A stretch of 64,000 nt of DNA, from assembly GCA_014898415.1 (NCBI GenBank), contig RCTD01000024.1, positions 186,001 through 250,000 of the forward strand. The letters run 5' to 3'. How positions within the stretch are numbered: position 1 is the stretch's first letter; each line of letters opens with the position of its first letter. This DNA comes from Stromatinia cepivora. Lineage: Eukaryota; Ascomycota; Leotiomycetes; Helotiales; Sclerotiniaceae. The notes beneath the pieces were generated by a model that saw nothing but the letters and a program-made list of their open reading frames with translations, did no database searches and was not told the DNA's origin. Below are positions 25,488 to 36,933 of the stretch, in pieces. The translations under genes were made by a program, and so were the position numbers.

Positions 25488-28400
25488 AATTATAAAATCT
25501 AATTGTATAATAGTAATTAGAAAGCAAAACAAATCGAAAAAGGATTAATATAATTAATAGGGATAAAACAAAATGGAAATCAGAATTTTTATATAGTGTT
25601 ATCAAAGCAGAGTTGAAATATAATAATACAGTTTATAATTTACAATATTACAAACCAAAACGGAGAGCAGTTTATATAATATTGATACAGAATTATAATA
25701 GAAACGAAAAACAAGTTTATATAATTACAAGAAAATATATTATAATATGATTTTATGAATTTTTTTATTGTTTTATTTTTACATTTCTTTATTATCTCGA
25801 ATTTATTTGCTGTATATTTTTTAAAACCATTTTAAAAACCTGAAGATTATCTTCGATATCCATCAAATAACAAGAAACCTTTATAATATCAAAATCAAAC
25901 AACTCTTCGAAATTCGATCAAAACAATTATAAACGATAATTCAGATAAATAAAGATACAATTGAAAAAAAAAAAATAGTTTTATATAATTGATCAAACAT
26001 TAAATGAATATATATAGATTGCAGGATTCAATACAGTATTTATCTATAAGATCAATAGTTATATATATTATAATGTCGAATTGAAATCGGAATATTTAAA
26101 GAATGAAGCGAATGTATTATTGTATATTTGTATAATATTCAATAATAACGATGAAACTTTTATCGATGAATATTCAATAGTATATACATTCTGAAGATAT
26201 TTTAAATCAAAATATATTAGAATTAGTGCAATCATAATCAATATATATATAACGATAATCCAGAACTTCAAATTTCAATCTGATATTTATTTTGATATAA
26301 CTATTATCGAAGTTTGGGATAAATTGAAAGAATATAAAAGGAAATTAGGGGCTGCAAACAAAAATTATCGATCAGTATATCAAAATAGTGCTTTGTTTTT
26401 GATTTTAATATATAATCTTTCAATCGATTATCAAGAAATAATGGATATATTGGATATCTAAATCAACTTTAATATCGATGATAAGATCAAATATTTATAA
26501 ATTAAGGAATTTTGTTTTAAAAATAAATCAAAATAAATGCAAATTGTGAAAGAATTTAGGTTTGTTTTTTGATGTTAAAAATTAAATTTCGAGACCCCAA
26601 ATAATATTTATAATCTATATTAAAAGGAAAGTTATTATATACAAGATTGTCTGTATTTAATATAAGTTAGCAAACTTTTTTGTAGTTATTTTTGTTACCA
26701 AAAAAGATTAAATATATTTTGCTAATAATATTTCTGGTTTAGATTCCGATATTAAGAATATAATAAAGGAAGATTATAATTTGATAAAAGAAATTATTAA
26801 TAAAGCTTCCTTTAATAAATGATATACCGATATAAGTATTTTCTTATATATATTTGATCAATTTTTATTATTCAGATCAATAAACCTTATTGTTAAATAA
26901 AGAATAAAGATTGATAGGGGAGTAATATATTATTGCTATTAGGGTTTAATGGATATAATATATGAAGATGGTTTTAAAATATTACTTTCAAATATATTAT
27001 ATATACTAAAATTAGAAATAAATTTGTTATCAGGAAAAAGGATCTACAAAATAGAATTACAAAAGGAATTCAATTTTTATTATATATATTTCAAAAAGGA
27101 TAATAAGAAAGTTATTTATATTAAAATATAAAATAGAATATATATGGTTTTATATATAATCAAAGGATACAAGGATATAGTTTTCTATTCGAATATATAT
27201 CAAAATGATTAAAAAAAAGGCTTTTCTTTAAAAATAATCGATGATATCAAAAATATCGATAATGAATTAATATTTAAAAAAAAAGAAAGATATTTGTTAT
27301 AATATCGAAGATTCAATTATTTAGGTTCAGATAAAATCAAGAATTTATATAAAATATTTAATATAATCAAATCAATAAAGGTTCTAATTGAATTAGATAT
27401 CTATAAAATGTATATATTTATCAAAATGATTAATTGTATCCCGAAATAATTGAATCTATACAAATTAAAAAGATTCGAATTTATATATTTCGATGTTATA
27501 AAATTATTCCCAAAATCGATTTGAGGGAATCGTTATTTTATATTGATTATTAATAATTATATAAAAATAAATTGGATTATATTATTTAAATAAAAAGATG
27601 ATACAATTTAAATATTAAAAACTTAGAAAAAGGAGATGGAATTGATTATTAAAAAAAAGATCATTATAATTAGGATTAATAATATATTGGAATTCTTATA
27701 AATTATTTGTGAATGATTATCAGATATACAATTCAAAATTATAACAATTGTTTTTTTATGTCAAAATAGATCTATAGAATGAAATATAAGGATTGTAAAA
27801 ATAGATATGAAAATAATATTAAAAGAAGCTGGATTATTATTAGAATTTTGGGATGAAATTATAGAGTATAATATTTATATCAGGAATTGTATTAATATTG
27901 GTTTTGATATAAATAGAATAGATTGATTTTTTACAAAAGCTTTTATAAATATAATATTAAATATAAAGATATACAAAGTTTAAGAGAACAAATGTTATAT
28001 TTATATCAATTCCAAAATTATTCTGAAAAAGCAAAGATATAATAAGTTATAAGATATTTCGAAAATTGATATATTTTTAAGATATTCAAAAGTTATAAAT
28101 AAATATATCAAAATGTATTCTCCAAAGTTAAATTATATATTTCGATCAAACAAAGTAATTATAAATGAATCTTATTGAAAAGGAGATTTGGATTTTAAAT
28201 TAAGAAATTATAAATCAAATCCATAAAAAACAAAGAATATAGAATTAAATCGAAGATCTTGTAATAGATTAATAGCAAACAAAATACCTTCTTTATTCTC
28301 AATACTAAATACAATATCTGTATTATCTTCGTTTTAAATGTTCTTTCTAACAGATATTATATTGAATTCAATGATTATACCAAGTATTTCAATTGTCGAA

Positions 28401-30589
28401 TTGAAATCAAATAAATTAGATATATTAATATCAATATATAATGAAGATAAAAATAATAATATCCAAAAGACAAATCAAGAATCTTTTTCCAAGGATACTT
28501 TAAATATCGAATTCATTATTCCAAAGGTTCTAATTCAAGAGTTAATTTTTGCAAACTCTAAATTTGTATCGGAAGCAAAATTTAAGATTATCTTAAATTT
28601 TGTTAACAAATCTATTTTAGTAAAATCAGAAAACGAAGTAAATCTATAATCATCTAAAATCAAACAAAAAGATATAATGGATTTTAAAGATAAATCTTTA
28701 AAATATTTAATACAAAAACAGAAAAAAGATATAGAATAAAATCCTGAAAAAGAACAGAAAAGTAAGATTATAAAGATATTGATTATAATATTTATATAAA
28801 TTAAAATTTAAGAAAGTATAGAATACATTATAATTATAATTCTAATTATTTACAAAATAGACCTTTATATCAAAAACAAGATCGTTTCAGATTTCATAAT
28901 TTCATTGATAAATACAAATAATATAAAAGGTATAATATATCCGATCAAAAAAGTTTTGGAAATCAAAATACCAAGAATTTATAAGAAAGCAATATCGAAT
29001 CAAGAATACTTTGAAAAATGAAAGGAAATTATTCAAAAGGAAATTATATCTTTAATTCAAAATAATATTTAAGAAAAATATATATTTTCTAAAAGAAATA
29101 ATTTAATTTCGACGAAATAAGTATTTACAATTAAAATAAAGAATAACAAAATAGAATAATTCAAAATAAGATTAATAATTCAAGGGTTCAATTAAATACT
29201 AAGAAAAGATTATAATGAAATGTTTACATTAATAATGAGATTAAATATATTCAGATTATTTCTAGCTATTATTGCAAAGGAAAATTTGGAATGTTTATAT
29301 TTCAATATCAAAAACACCTTTACTGAATTATATTTGAAAGAAAAAATCTATTTCGAATTATTCCAAAGTATTAAAGTCGAAAAGGAATATATATTACAAG
29401 TTCTATGAAATTTATATAATTTGAAATAAATTAGAAGGGACTGGAATTTATTATTGAAGAAAGAATTTTTAGATATAGATTTTATACAAAATTTGGTAAA
29501 TCTATATTTGTATATATTTAAAGATTATAATATAATATTATTGATATATATCGATGATATCATTATTGTATTATATATATTATTGCAAATCATTTAATTC
29601 GATAAAAAGCTATCAACCTGTTTTAATACTAAAAATCTAAAAGAGATTAGTAAGATCCTAAATATTAAGGTTATTTACAATAAAAAAGTGTATATATTAA
29701 TTATGAATTAAAAAGAATATTTTGATATTATATTAACCAAATATAGTATTATATATGAATAATATCAAACTAAGAAATTGTTAATAATAGATTATATTTA
29801 TCTTTGACTAATAATTGATAATAATAAACTAATAGATATAAACGAATATTAATAACGAATAGGAAGTATGATCTATCTAATAATATATATTTGACCAGAT
29901 ATAGTATTCTCAATCGGAAGATTTTTACAATTTATAGCAAAATCAGTAAAATATTATATTATAATTTTGAAGAATTTGATATGATATTTATAATCAATAA
30001 TCAAATAGAAGTTGTAATTTAAATCAAAAGAAATACAATTTGATATTTATAAAGAATATAATATACTTGATAATACAATAAAGGTATATATAAATATAGA
30101 TTAAATTAGTAATAAATATAATTGGAAAAGTATTTTAAAAGGAATTATGATATTCTATAAAAGCTCTATATTATAGGTTAACAAGAAACAAATATTTGTA
30201 ATAACTTTTAATATAGAATCAGAATATATTATGATAACAATATTCATTAAATAAAAAAGATAGATTGTATAAATACTCAAAGATTTATTCAAATCAAATT
30301 ATATTGAAAAGAACAAAGATATAATTCAGATATTTAATAACAATTAGAATATTTTAGTTTTAATTAAGAATCTATATTTATATAAACGATTCAAATATAT
30401 AAATATCAATTATTATTTTATTAAGGATTTAACAGAAAAGGAAAAAATCGTTATTAATTATATCAATATATATAATATAATTGTCAATGAAATAATGAAA
30501 CTTTGTATAAGGATTGTTTTCGAAAGATTCAAGAAAATATTAGGATTAATAATCTAGAAGAATCGAATAGAATATTCTCAATAAAGGAG

Positions 30590-30755
30590 TATTAGAAATG
30601 AAATTATTATAGGATTAAAATTGAAGTTATATGATTATAATAATGCACAGATTATATTTAAGGATAATCTTAATTCTATTCTTATTAGAATAATAGATCT
30701 TTAGTTTAATCTATATAATCAACAATACTACTACTTCCTGCACCAAAAGTTAACA
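30590..30755 (+). repeat. 3' LTR of Copia copy 3 (166 bp)
   Basis: It starts TATTAGAAATGA and ends AAAAGTTAACA. The last ~35 bases are intact while the inner part is strongly AT-converted, the reverse of the 5' LTR of the same element. Confidence 0.92.
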
Positions 30756-30760
30756 CAATA

Positions 30761-31079
30761 ATTGTTTTTGAAAATATTAAATAATATAATCTATTTTCTT
30801 TTGATCAATTAAAAATAATCTTTATGATTATTTTGAAATATAAGTTCTATTTAGAAAAAGAAGTTTTTTATTTTTATTATATTAAAATTTTTATAAAATA
30901 AAAGTTTTTGAAATTTCAAGGATCTTTTTTGAAAAATAAAAATATTATAAAATACTATTATTATTTTATTAAAATTTATTATTGAAAGATTTATATCTTT
31001 TTTTTATATAAAACAAATAAAGATTTTTTTAATTATTATCGATTTGTTGTTTTGAAAACTTCGAATTCTTTTTATATAT
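30761..31079. other. AT-rich spacer, nothing recognised
   Basis: About 320 bases of AT-rich sequence between Copia copy 3 and the solo Gypsy LTR. No feature was identified. Confidence 0.6.
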
Positions 31080-31343
31080 TATGAGAAAATTGAGATATCA
31101 AGGCCTAATACATAGCTAATTCGTAATCATATAATCATATAACTCTTTAAAATTAAATATAAAGAAATTAATTATCTTTCTATTAATCTTTTTGTACTTT
31201 ATTTGTATACAATCTAAATTATTATCTAAATCTACTAATTTTACTATTTGAAGCCTCTACAATATAATCTGATCAATTCCAATTCCCATCTCCTTTTACA
31301 GTGTGCTATCGGGACGCACATATCTCGATCTATCTCTTTCACA
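31080..31343 (+). repeat. Solo LTR of the same Gypsy family as 10046-10336 (264 bp)
   Basis: It begins TATGAGAAAATTGAGATATC and ends CTCTTTCACA. It aligns with the 10046 LTR, including the distinctive GTGCTATCGGGACGCAC core, but lacks 27 bases. No Gypsy coding or purine tract flanks it, so it looks solitary. A clean target duplication was not found; ATATT repeats only if the LTR start is moved by one base. Confidence 0.7.
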
Positions 31344-32906
31344 ATATTTTCAAATTATTATATTAATTCCATTTCGAATTGAATAATAAATTGATGATTG
31401 AATATAAATATATTATTATCAGTTTTATTTCTATTTCTAAAATCATCCTCGATTTAATTTTAGAAAATATTTCAATCAATTAAAAGATTTAAAGTTCTTT
31501 TTATTCTAATCATTATGATTTTAATAATATATTAAGGATGATTAATTAATAAATTGCTTTTTAAAGAAATAAATAAAAAGAATTATAAAAATCACAAATA
31601 ATAAAGAATCAATTAATCTCAATTTAATTATTGTGAGAATCATAGTAAAGAATCGGTTAATCTTCGAATAACAATAGGTTTGGATTTAAAATCAAAATTT
31701 TTTTATTATTTTCTTTCTAATGGTATTGAAGAATTCCCCTTTATATAGGTGAAAACTCTTCAAACTAGCGTACAATTCGGCCTGCTTTCGGCTAGCCCTA
31801 GTTTCGTGGTTGAGGTTCGTAACAATTATAAAACTTTTCATTATTTATTTTATAAACAAATCATTCTTTTTTTAAATTTAATTGATAAACAATATCAAAA
31901 TAATAATCCCTATTATCAATATATTATATAAAAAGAGTTTCTTCAAATTTTGAAAATAATAAGATAATATATTATTATCTCTATATTTGAACTCTGTTCA
32001 CGAATCACGTCTATATAATCCCAAACCTAGATTGATGATCGTAACAAAAACATTAGGATTCCTAAGATTTGATAGGATATTTATCTTCGTTTTATAAACT
32101 AAAATTTAATAAATATTAAATTAATATTAAAATTTAAATAATATAAATATATACCAATTTGATTTTGCTTTTTTTCTTCTTTTTAAATTTCAAAATCTAA
32201 AAAACAAATCAAAATCGAAGTTCAATAAAAGAATATTTAAAATGATTCTAAAAGCTCATTTTGATCAATTAGATTTTATCATTTCAGATCAAATATAGAT
32301 ATTTGTATTTTATTCAGAGTATTGGATCTTTATAAAATGATGATTTTACTTTATAGAGATTTTATAAGATAGTTATTCAACAATATTATTGGGTATTAAA
32401 GTATTGTAGAGTAAAAATCATATAATCATTCAATATTATTATTTAAAATAAGATTTTTCCTAAATAATCAGATATTATATAATATATTATCTTCATTCAA
32501 AAATATAATATCATATACGAAGTATGTGATATTTATCTGCAGGTATTATGGCATTTGGAGTATCTTATAAAATGATTACCCTACCCTATAAAGCTTCAAC
32601 AAAGTGGCTTTTCGGCCGGGTTTACCCCGGGTTACCCCGGGTATATCCCACCTTTTGCCCAACCCTGTTCCAGGTATATTGTAGACTATCAACTCGGCGG
32701 TTGTCAGCATTCTAGGGGATACACTCAATCACATCACATCAAACAAAAACTATAATATATCAAAATTTATCTTAAATTCTTTTGTATGACGCCCCAAACG
32801 GATTACAATGTAACGTTTTGCATGCACCGTCCCTTTAACAAACCCGAAAAATCAAAAAGTGCAGTATATCAATTCGGTCCATAAAACGTAAACCTTCTAA
32901 ACTTAA
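31344..32906. other. AT-rich margin, transition to normal composition, BiP 3' flank
   Basis: The sequence is AT-rich to about 32,520 and then changes abruptly to ordinary composition. Within it, 31,735-31,824 is a GC-containing patch with a TTTATATAGG box ending TTCGTAACA, and 31,995-32,046 runs from TGTTCACGA to ATCGTAACA; both look like LTR fragments. An 11-bp-arm imperfect palindrome lies at 32,508-32,532. Units GGGTTTACCCC and GGGTTACCCC are tandem at 32,618-32,638. Confidence 0.45.
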
Positions 32907-35146
32907 CTACAACTCATCGTGTCCCTCTGGCTCATCATCACCTCCTGCTCCTCCAGCTCCACTGTACAATTTGCTGGTGATTGGGTATGCGACGTTTGAG
33001 AGCTTCTCCTTTTGCTCCTCGAAATCTTCGGCGTTAGCTGTGGCAGCGTTCTCCTCGAGCCATTCAGTAGCCTCCTTGACAGCGTCCAAAATCTATGAAA
33101 ACGATTAGTATGAAATAATCACAATGGAAAAGATTAATAACTTACGGTCTCCTTGTCATCATCATCGATCTTACCACCAAGACCTTCCTCATCGTTGACT
33201 TGGTTCTTCAAGCTGAAAGCGTAGTTCTCAAGGCCGTTACGGGCCTCAATGCGCTCCTTGGTAGCTTTATCCTCATCGGCGTACTTCTCAGCTTCTTGAA
33301 CCATACGGTCAATTTCTTCTTGAGTAAGACGTCCCTTGTCGTTGGTGATGGTGATAGACTCGCTCTTTCCAGTACCCTTGTCACCGGCGGTAACCTTCAA
33401 GATTCCGTTGGCGTCAAGCTCGAAAGAAACCTCAATTTGTGGAACACCACGTGGTGCTGGTGGAATACCAGTCAACTCGAATTTACCGAGGTTGTTGTTA
33501 CTAAAGATATTTGTTAGAATTACGTATTTCTGGAAAGTATAAATCTTTGAAACTTACTCCTTGGTCATAGTACGTTCCCCCTCAAAGACTTGAATCAAAA
33601 CAACTGGTTGGTTGTCGGCGGCAGTGGAGAAGATTTGAGATTTGCGGGTTGGGATGACAGTGTTTCTTGGGATCAACTTAGTCATGACACCTCCAGTGGT
33701 CTCGATACCAAGGGTCAATGGGTTGACGTCCATGAGAACGATCTCTTCAGTACCTTCCTCTCCAGACAAAACACCACCTTGAACAGCGGCACCGAAAGCA
33801 ACAGCCTCATCAGGGTTGATACCCTTGCTAGCCTTCTTGCCTCCGAAGTACTCCTCAATAAGTTCTTGAACCTTTGGAATACGGGTGGAACCTCCGACCA
33901 GAACGATGTCATCAACCTCGGCCTTCTTGACCTTAGCGTCCTTGAGAACTTGTTCAACAGGCTTGAGGGTCTTCTTGAAAAGATCCATGTTGAGCTCCTC
34001 AAACTTAGCTCTGGTGAGAGTCTCGGAGAAGTCGTTGCCGTTGTGGAAAGCTTCGATTTCAATACGAGTGGTCTTTTGGGAGGACAAAGTACGCTTAGCC
34101 TTCTCAGCCTCACGCTTAAGTTTACCCATGGTCTTAAGATCCTTGGTGATATCGACACTGTTCTCCTTGTTGTACTTCTTGGCGAAGTAGTTGATGACTC
34201 TTTGATCGAAATCTTCTCCTCCCAAGTGAGTGTCACCGGCAGTAGAAAGAACTTCAAAGACACCACGGTCAATGGAGAGAAGGGAAACATCGAAAGTTCC
34301 TCCACCGAGATCATAGACAATGATTTGACGTTCACCCTCAGTCTTGTCCAAACCGTAAGCAATAGCTGCGGCGGTAGGTTCATTGACGATACGAAGGACG
34401 TTCAAACCGGCAATGATACCGGCATCCTTAGTGGCTTGTCTTTGGTTGTCGTTGAAGTAGGCTGGAACAGTAACAACTGCGTGGGTGACAGTCTTTCCGA
34501 GGTAAGATTCAGCGACTTCCTTCATCTTTCCGAGAATCATGGCGGAAATCTCCTCAGGAGTGAAGGTCTTCTTGGTTCCTTGGTAATCAACTTGTACGGA
34601 AGGCTTGCCATCCTTTTGGACGACATCGAATGGGAAGTGCTTCATGTCACCTTGGACATCCTTGTCGTTGTACTTGCGACCGATCATACGCCTAAAAGGA
34701 CACTTGTCAGTATCGAAAACTAGTGAATGAACAGCAATTGAGAACTCACTTAATATCGAAAACAGTGTTCTTTGGGTTGGCAGCAGCCTGGTTCTTGGCT
34801 GCATCTCCGACTAATCTTTCTTCATCGGTGAAAGCGACGTATGAGGGCGTAATTCTGTGTCCTTGATCGTTTACCAAAATCTCAACTTTTCCCTTTTGCA
34901 TCACACCGACGCAAGAGTAGGTAGTTCCAAGATCGATACCAATAACTAAATGACATAGATATCAGTAAGAGATATTTCGTAGGGGAAGCAGAATAAAAGT
35001 TTACCTGTGCCATATGATTCTTGTAGAGGGTCCTGATCGGACTGTGCGTTTGCTGTTTGAAGAAAAGCGAGGGGAGAGAATAAAAGTACAAGATAGAAAA
35101 TTGCAGACAACCCTACAAAGAGGGAAGATCTGTTTCCACTGGCCAT
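32907..35146 (-). CDS. kar2: BiP/Kar2, endoplasmic reticulum Hsp70 chaperone
   Basis: ATP-driven Hsp70 of the ER lumen, needed for translocation, folding, ER-associated degradation and sensing of unfolded proteins. Five exons (high to low): 35005-35146, 34750-34945, 33558-34691, 33146-33500, 32907-33092. Donors are GTAAAC, GTGAG, GTAAG and GTAAG, and the lengths sum to 671 codons including the stop. Residues about 10-34 form a hydrophobic signal peptide ending TANAQ. The nucleotide-binding domain shows [10 protein letters not shown] (50-59), [15 protein letters not shown] and [10 protein letters not shown]. The interdomain segment [10 protein letters not shown] precedes the substrate-binding domain. 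The C-terminus HDEL is the ER-retrieval signal. Length (670 aa) is typical. The start ATG is the first in frame before the signal peptide. Unlike its left neighbours it shows no RIP damage. Identification is certain; the splice sites are inferred. Confidence 0.97.
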
Positions 35147-36933
35147 GATGATATGTTTACCAAGATGGTTCTGGGAATATTTTGTATTGTAAAAAGAAAT
35201 CTATTCTTGAATGTAGAAGGAAAAAAAGAAGTTAACAGGTGGGAGGAAGTCGACTTTATGAAAGCTTTCTTGATGAAATGGAAATCTGTCCCAAATGAAC
35301 TTTGAAATTTAATGATTGGTTCGGTTAGGTGATAGGCATGGGAAATCTTTAATCCGAATCACTATGGTAGGATAGTGGGAGAAGCTCATGGAAAAGGACA
35401 CACTTGCACCTTTTTTAAAAATAATGAACTGGGGAAATAGAAATGGCATGGGTTTATTAGAGTATTTACCAAAATTATATCCACAATGCAATATCAATAT
35501 TATTTTATCTAGTTATTTGAGAAAAGTAAGATTGAGGAAAGGACACTTTATGCAATTATCTCTTGATATCTGGCATAATTCTATATACTCGAATAATCAA
35601 ATACATTTATTTATGCGGCTACGTGGCCGTAAAGACAGTTTCCTAGGAGTACCTCAACACATGAATCAATCCATGATACTGAATCTACCAAAAAGTTCGG
35701 CTATCTGTTAAATACATGGGTGCATCTAGAAATTTCTACCAGTATCTCTCTATATTCAATACAACGAAAAGCTACTATCAACAAACGGCACTTCACCGGA
35801 ACATTTAGTTGACCTAAACTCGAGAACCAAGAACCATACATGGATCCTCTTCCCCTTCCTTTGCCAAGGCCAATCTCACAAATGACACCTGGTCTATTTT
35901 CTATCTAGAAAGGTGTCCTCAAGGTGCCTGCTCTACTCAGTATATTGGAATTGGTATAAATGTACTTTATAAGAATGAGTCAATACAAAACAGCCGGATG
36001 GAAAGCTAAAATATCCAACATTGCCTCAACCATCCAAAGTTCAAAGCATCTTCAACCCCCACCACTACCACTTCCTTTTATGTAAGTATGTCTGAGAATA
36101 AGTCAAAACTTTGAATTTCCATAGCAGAAAATTTAATAGTTATCAAACCACTGTCTTCCTATCTCCAACTCAAAATAACCTTTCATTTGCTGGTAGACTG
36201 ACCACCAGGGCCAATCTGTGTCTCCACTAATTGACACTATCCACTGATCTGTGTGCATTGACTTGAAAAACCGCAATATGTTACAAAATATATAGTTTGA
36301 CGGAAATACATAGCTAAGTGATATAAATTCCAAATCACTTTCAGGGTTGTGAATAGCTTCAATTTCGTTGGGAGATGGGTCAAATACCTATAAAGGGTTG
36401 AAATGGCAATTGGAGTTGATACGCGAATACGACTTTATGCGAAACGCGGGGGTCTTGGATCTTGCTCGAACGTGCAGGGAACCCGGCTCGCAATGCAGGG
36501 ACCGATGGTACTGTATGCTACCTATGCGGCCTGCTCATGCATAAATCTTCACTGTTGAGAACTGTGCGCATTCTCCTTGAGTCTCATCGAACATCACTTC
36601 GCGGGCGAAACTAGTTTAGTCTAGGGGAATGAATTATCAGAATACTCTATCATTCATCCTTTTCCGAACATCAATGTAGATATAGATTTAAGTAACAATT
36701 ATTCAAATTCAAGAGATAAATGTAAAATATCACATCTTATCCATACAAAACGATCAATTATATATATATTCTTGATTCCCCATTTTCACAAAGATCCAAA
36801 GGGCGGCAATATGACCACTACTATCGATTCCAGTCATATACAGTATATCCCATCCCCTCACCAAGTCCCAGCCTCATTCGGGTATCAAACCACTCACTCA
36901 CTCTATCTCCCCTTCCTTCCCAAGCCCGACGCT
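35147..36933. other. BiP promoter and HBS1 3' flank, no gene seen
   Basis: About 1.8 kb of non-coding sequence with normal composition. It must hold the BiP promoter and the HBS1 3' UTR. I searched by eye for unfolded-protein-response and heat-shock elements and found none convincing. An ATG-started frame at 35388-35711 (107 codons) has no recognisable content and is probably chance. Confidence 0.6.

Larger units (their letters stand above)
25322..30755 (+). mobile_element. Ty1/Copia retrotransposon copy 3, full length, RIP-degraded
   Basis: A 5.43-kb element with 166-bp LTRs, flanked by the exact 5-bp repeat CAATA (25317-25321 and 30756-30760). Coding traces on the plus strand are collinear with copy 1: gag-pre-integrase (26949-27131), integrase (about 27450-27660), a linker near 28338-28649, reverse transcriptase (29220-29408 and YIDDIIIV near 29546-29569), and RNase H near 30240-30550. 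All frames are broken by RIP-type stops. Copy 3 is more AT-converted internally than copy 1. Confidence 0.93.

Noticed and set aside
31076..31348. ATATT target duplication for the solo Gypsy LTR
   Set aside because: It matches only if the LTR start is shifted one base from the boundary defined by the polypurine tract of the sister copy, and AT-rich flanks make a chance match likely.
32508..32532. loxP-like palindrome with 11-bp arms and a 3-base centre
   Set aside because: The arms and spacer length do not match loxP, and such palindromes are expected by chance in AT-rich sequence. It is noted only as a position marker of the composition boundary.
33590..34723. 377-codon plus-strand ORF
   Set aside because: It is the antisense of the third BiP exon, a common shadow in codon-biased Hsp70 genes. 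The minus strand carries all Hsp70 motifs.
35230..35300. Heat-shock or unfolded-protein-response elements upstream of BiP
   Set aside because: GAA/TTC blocks are present but with wrong spacing, and no clear consensus site was found by eye.
35388..35711. 107-codon plus-strand ORF upstream of BiP
   Set aside because: It has an ATG but no recognisable motif, no splice extension and unbiased composition. It lies in the presumed BiP promoter.
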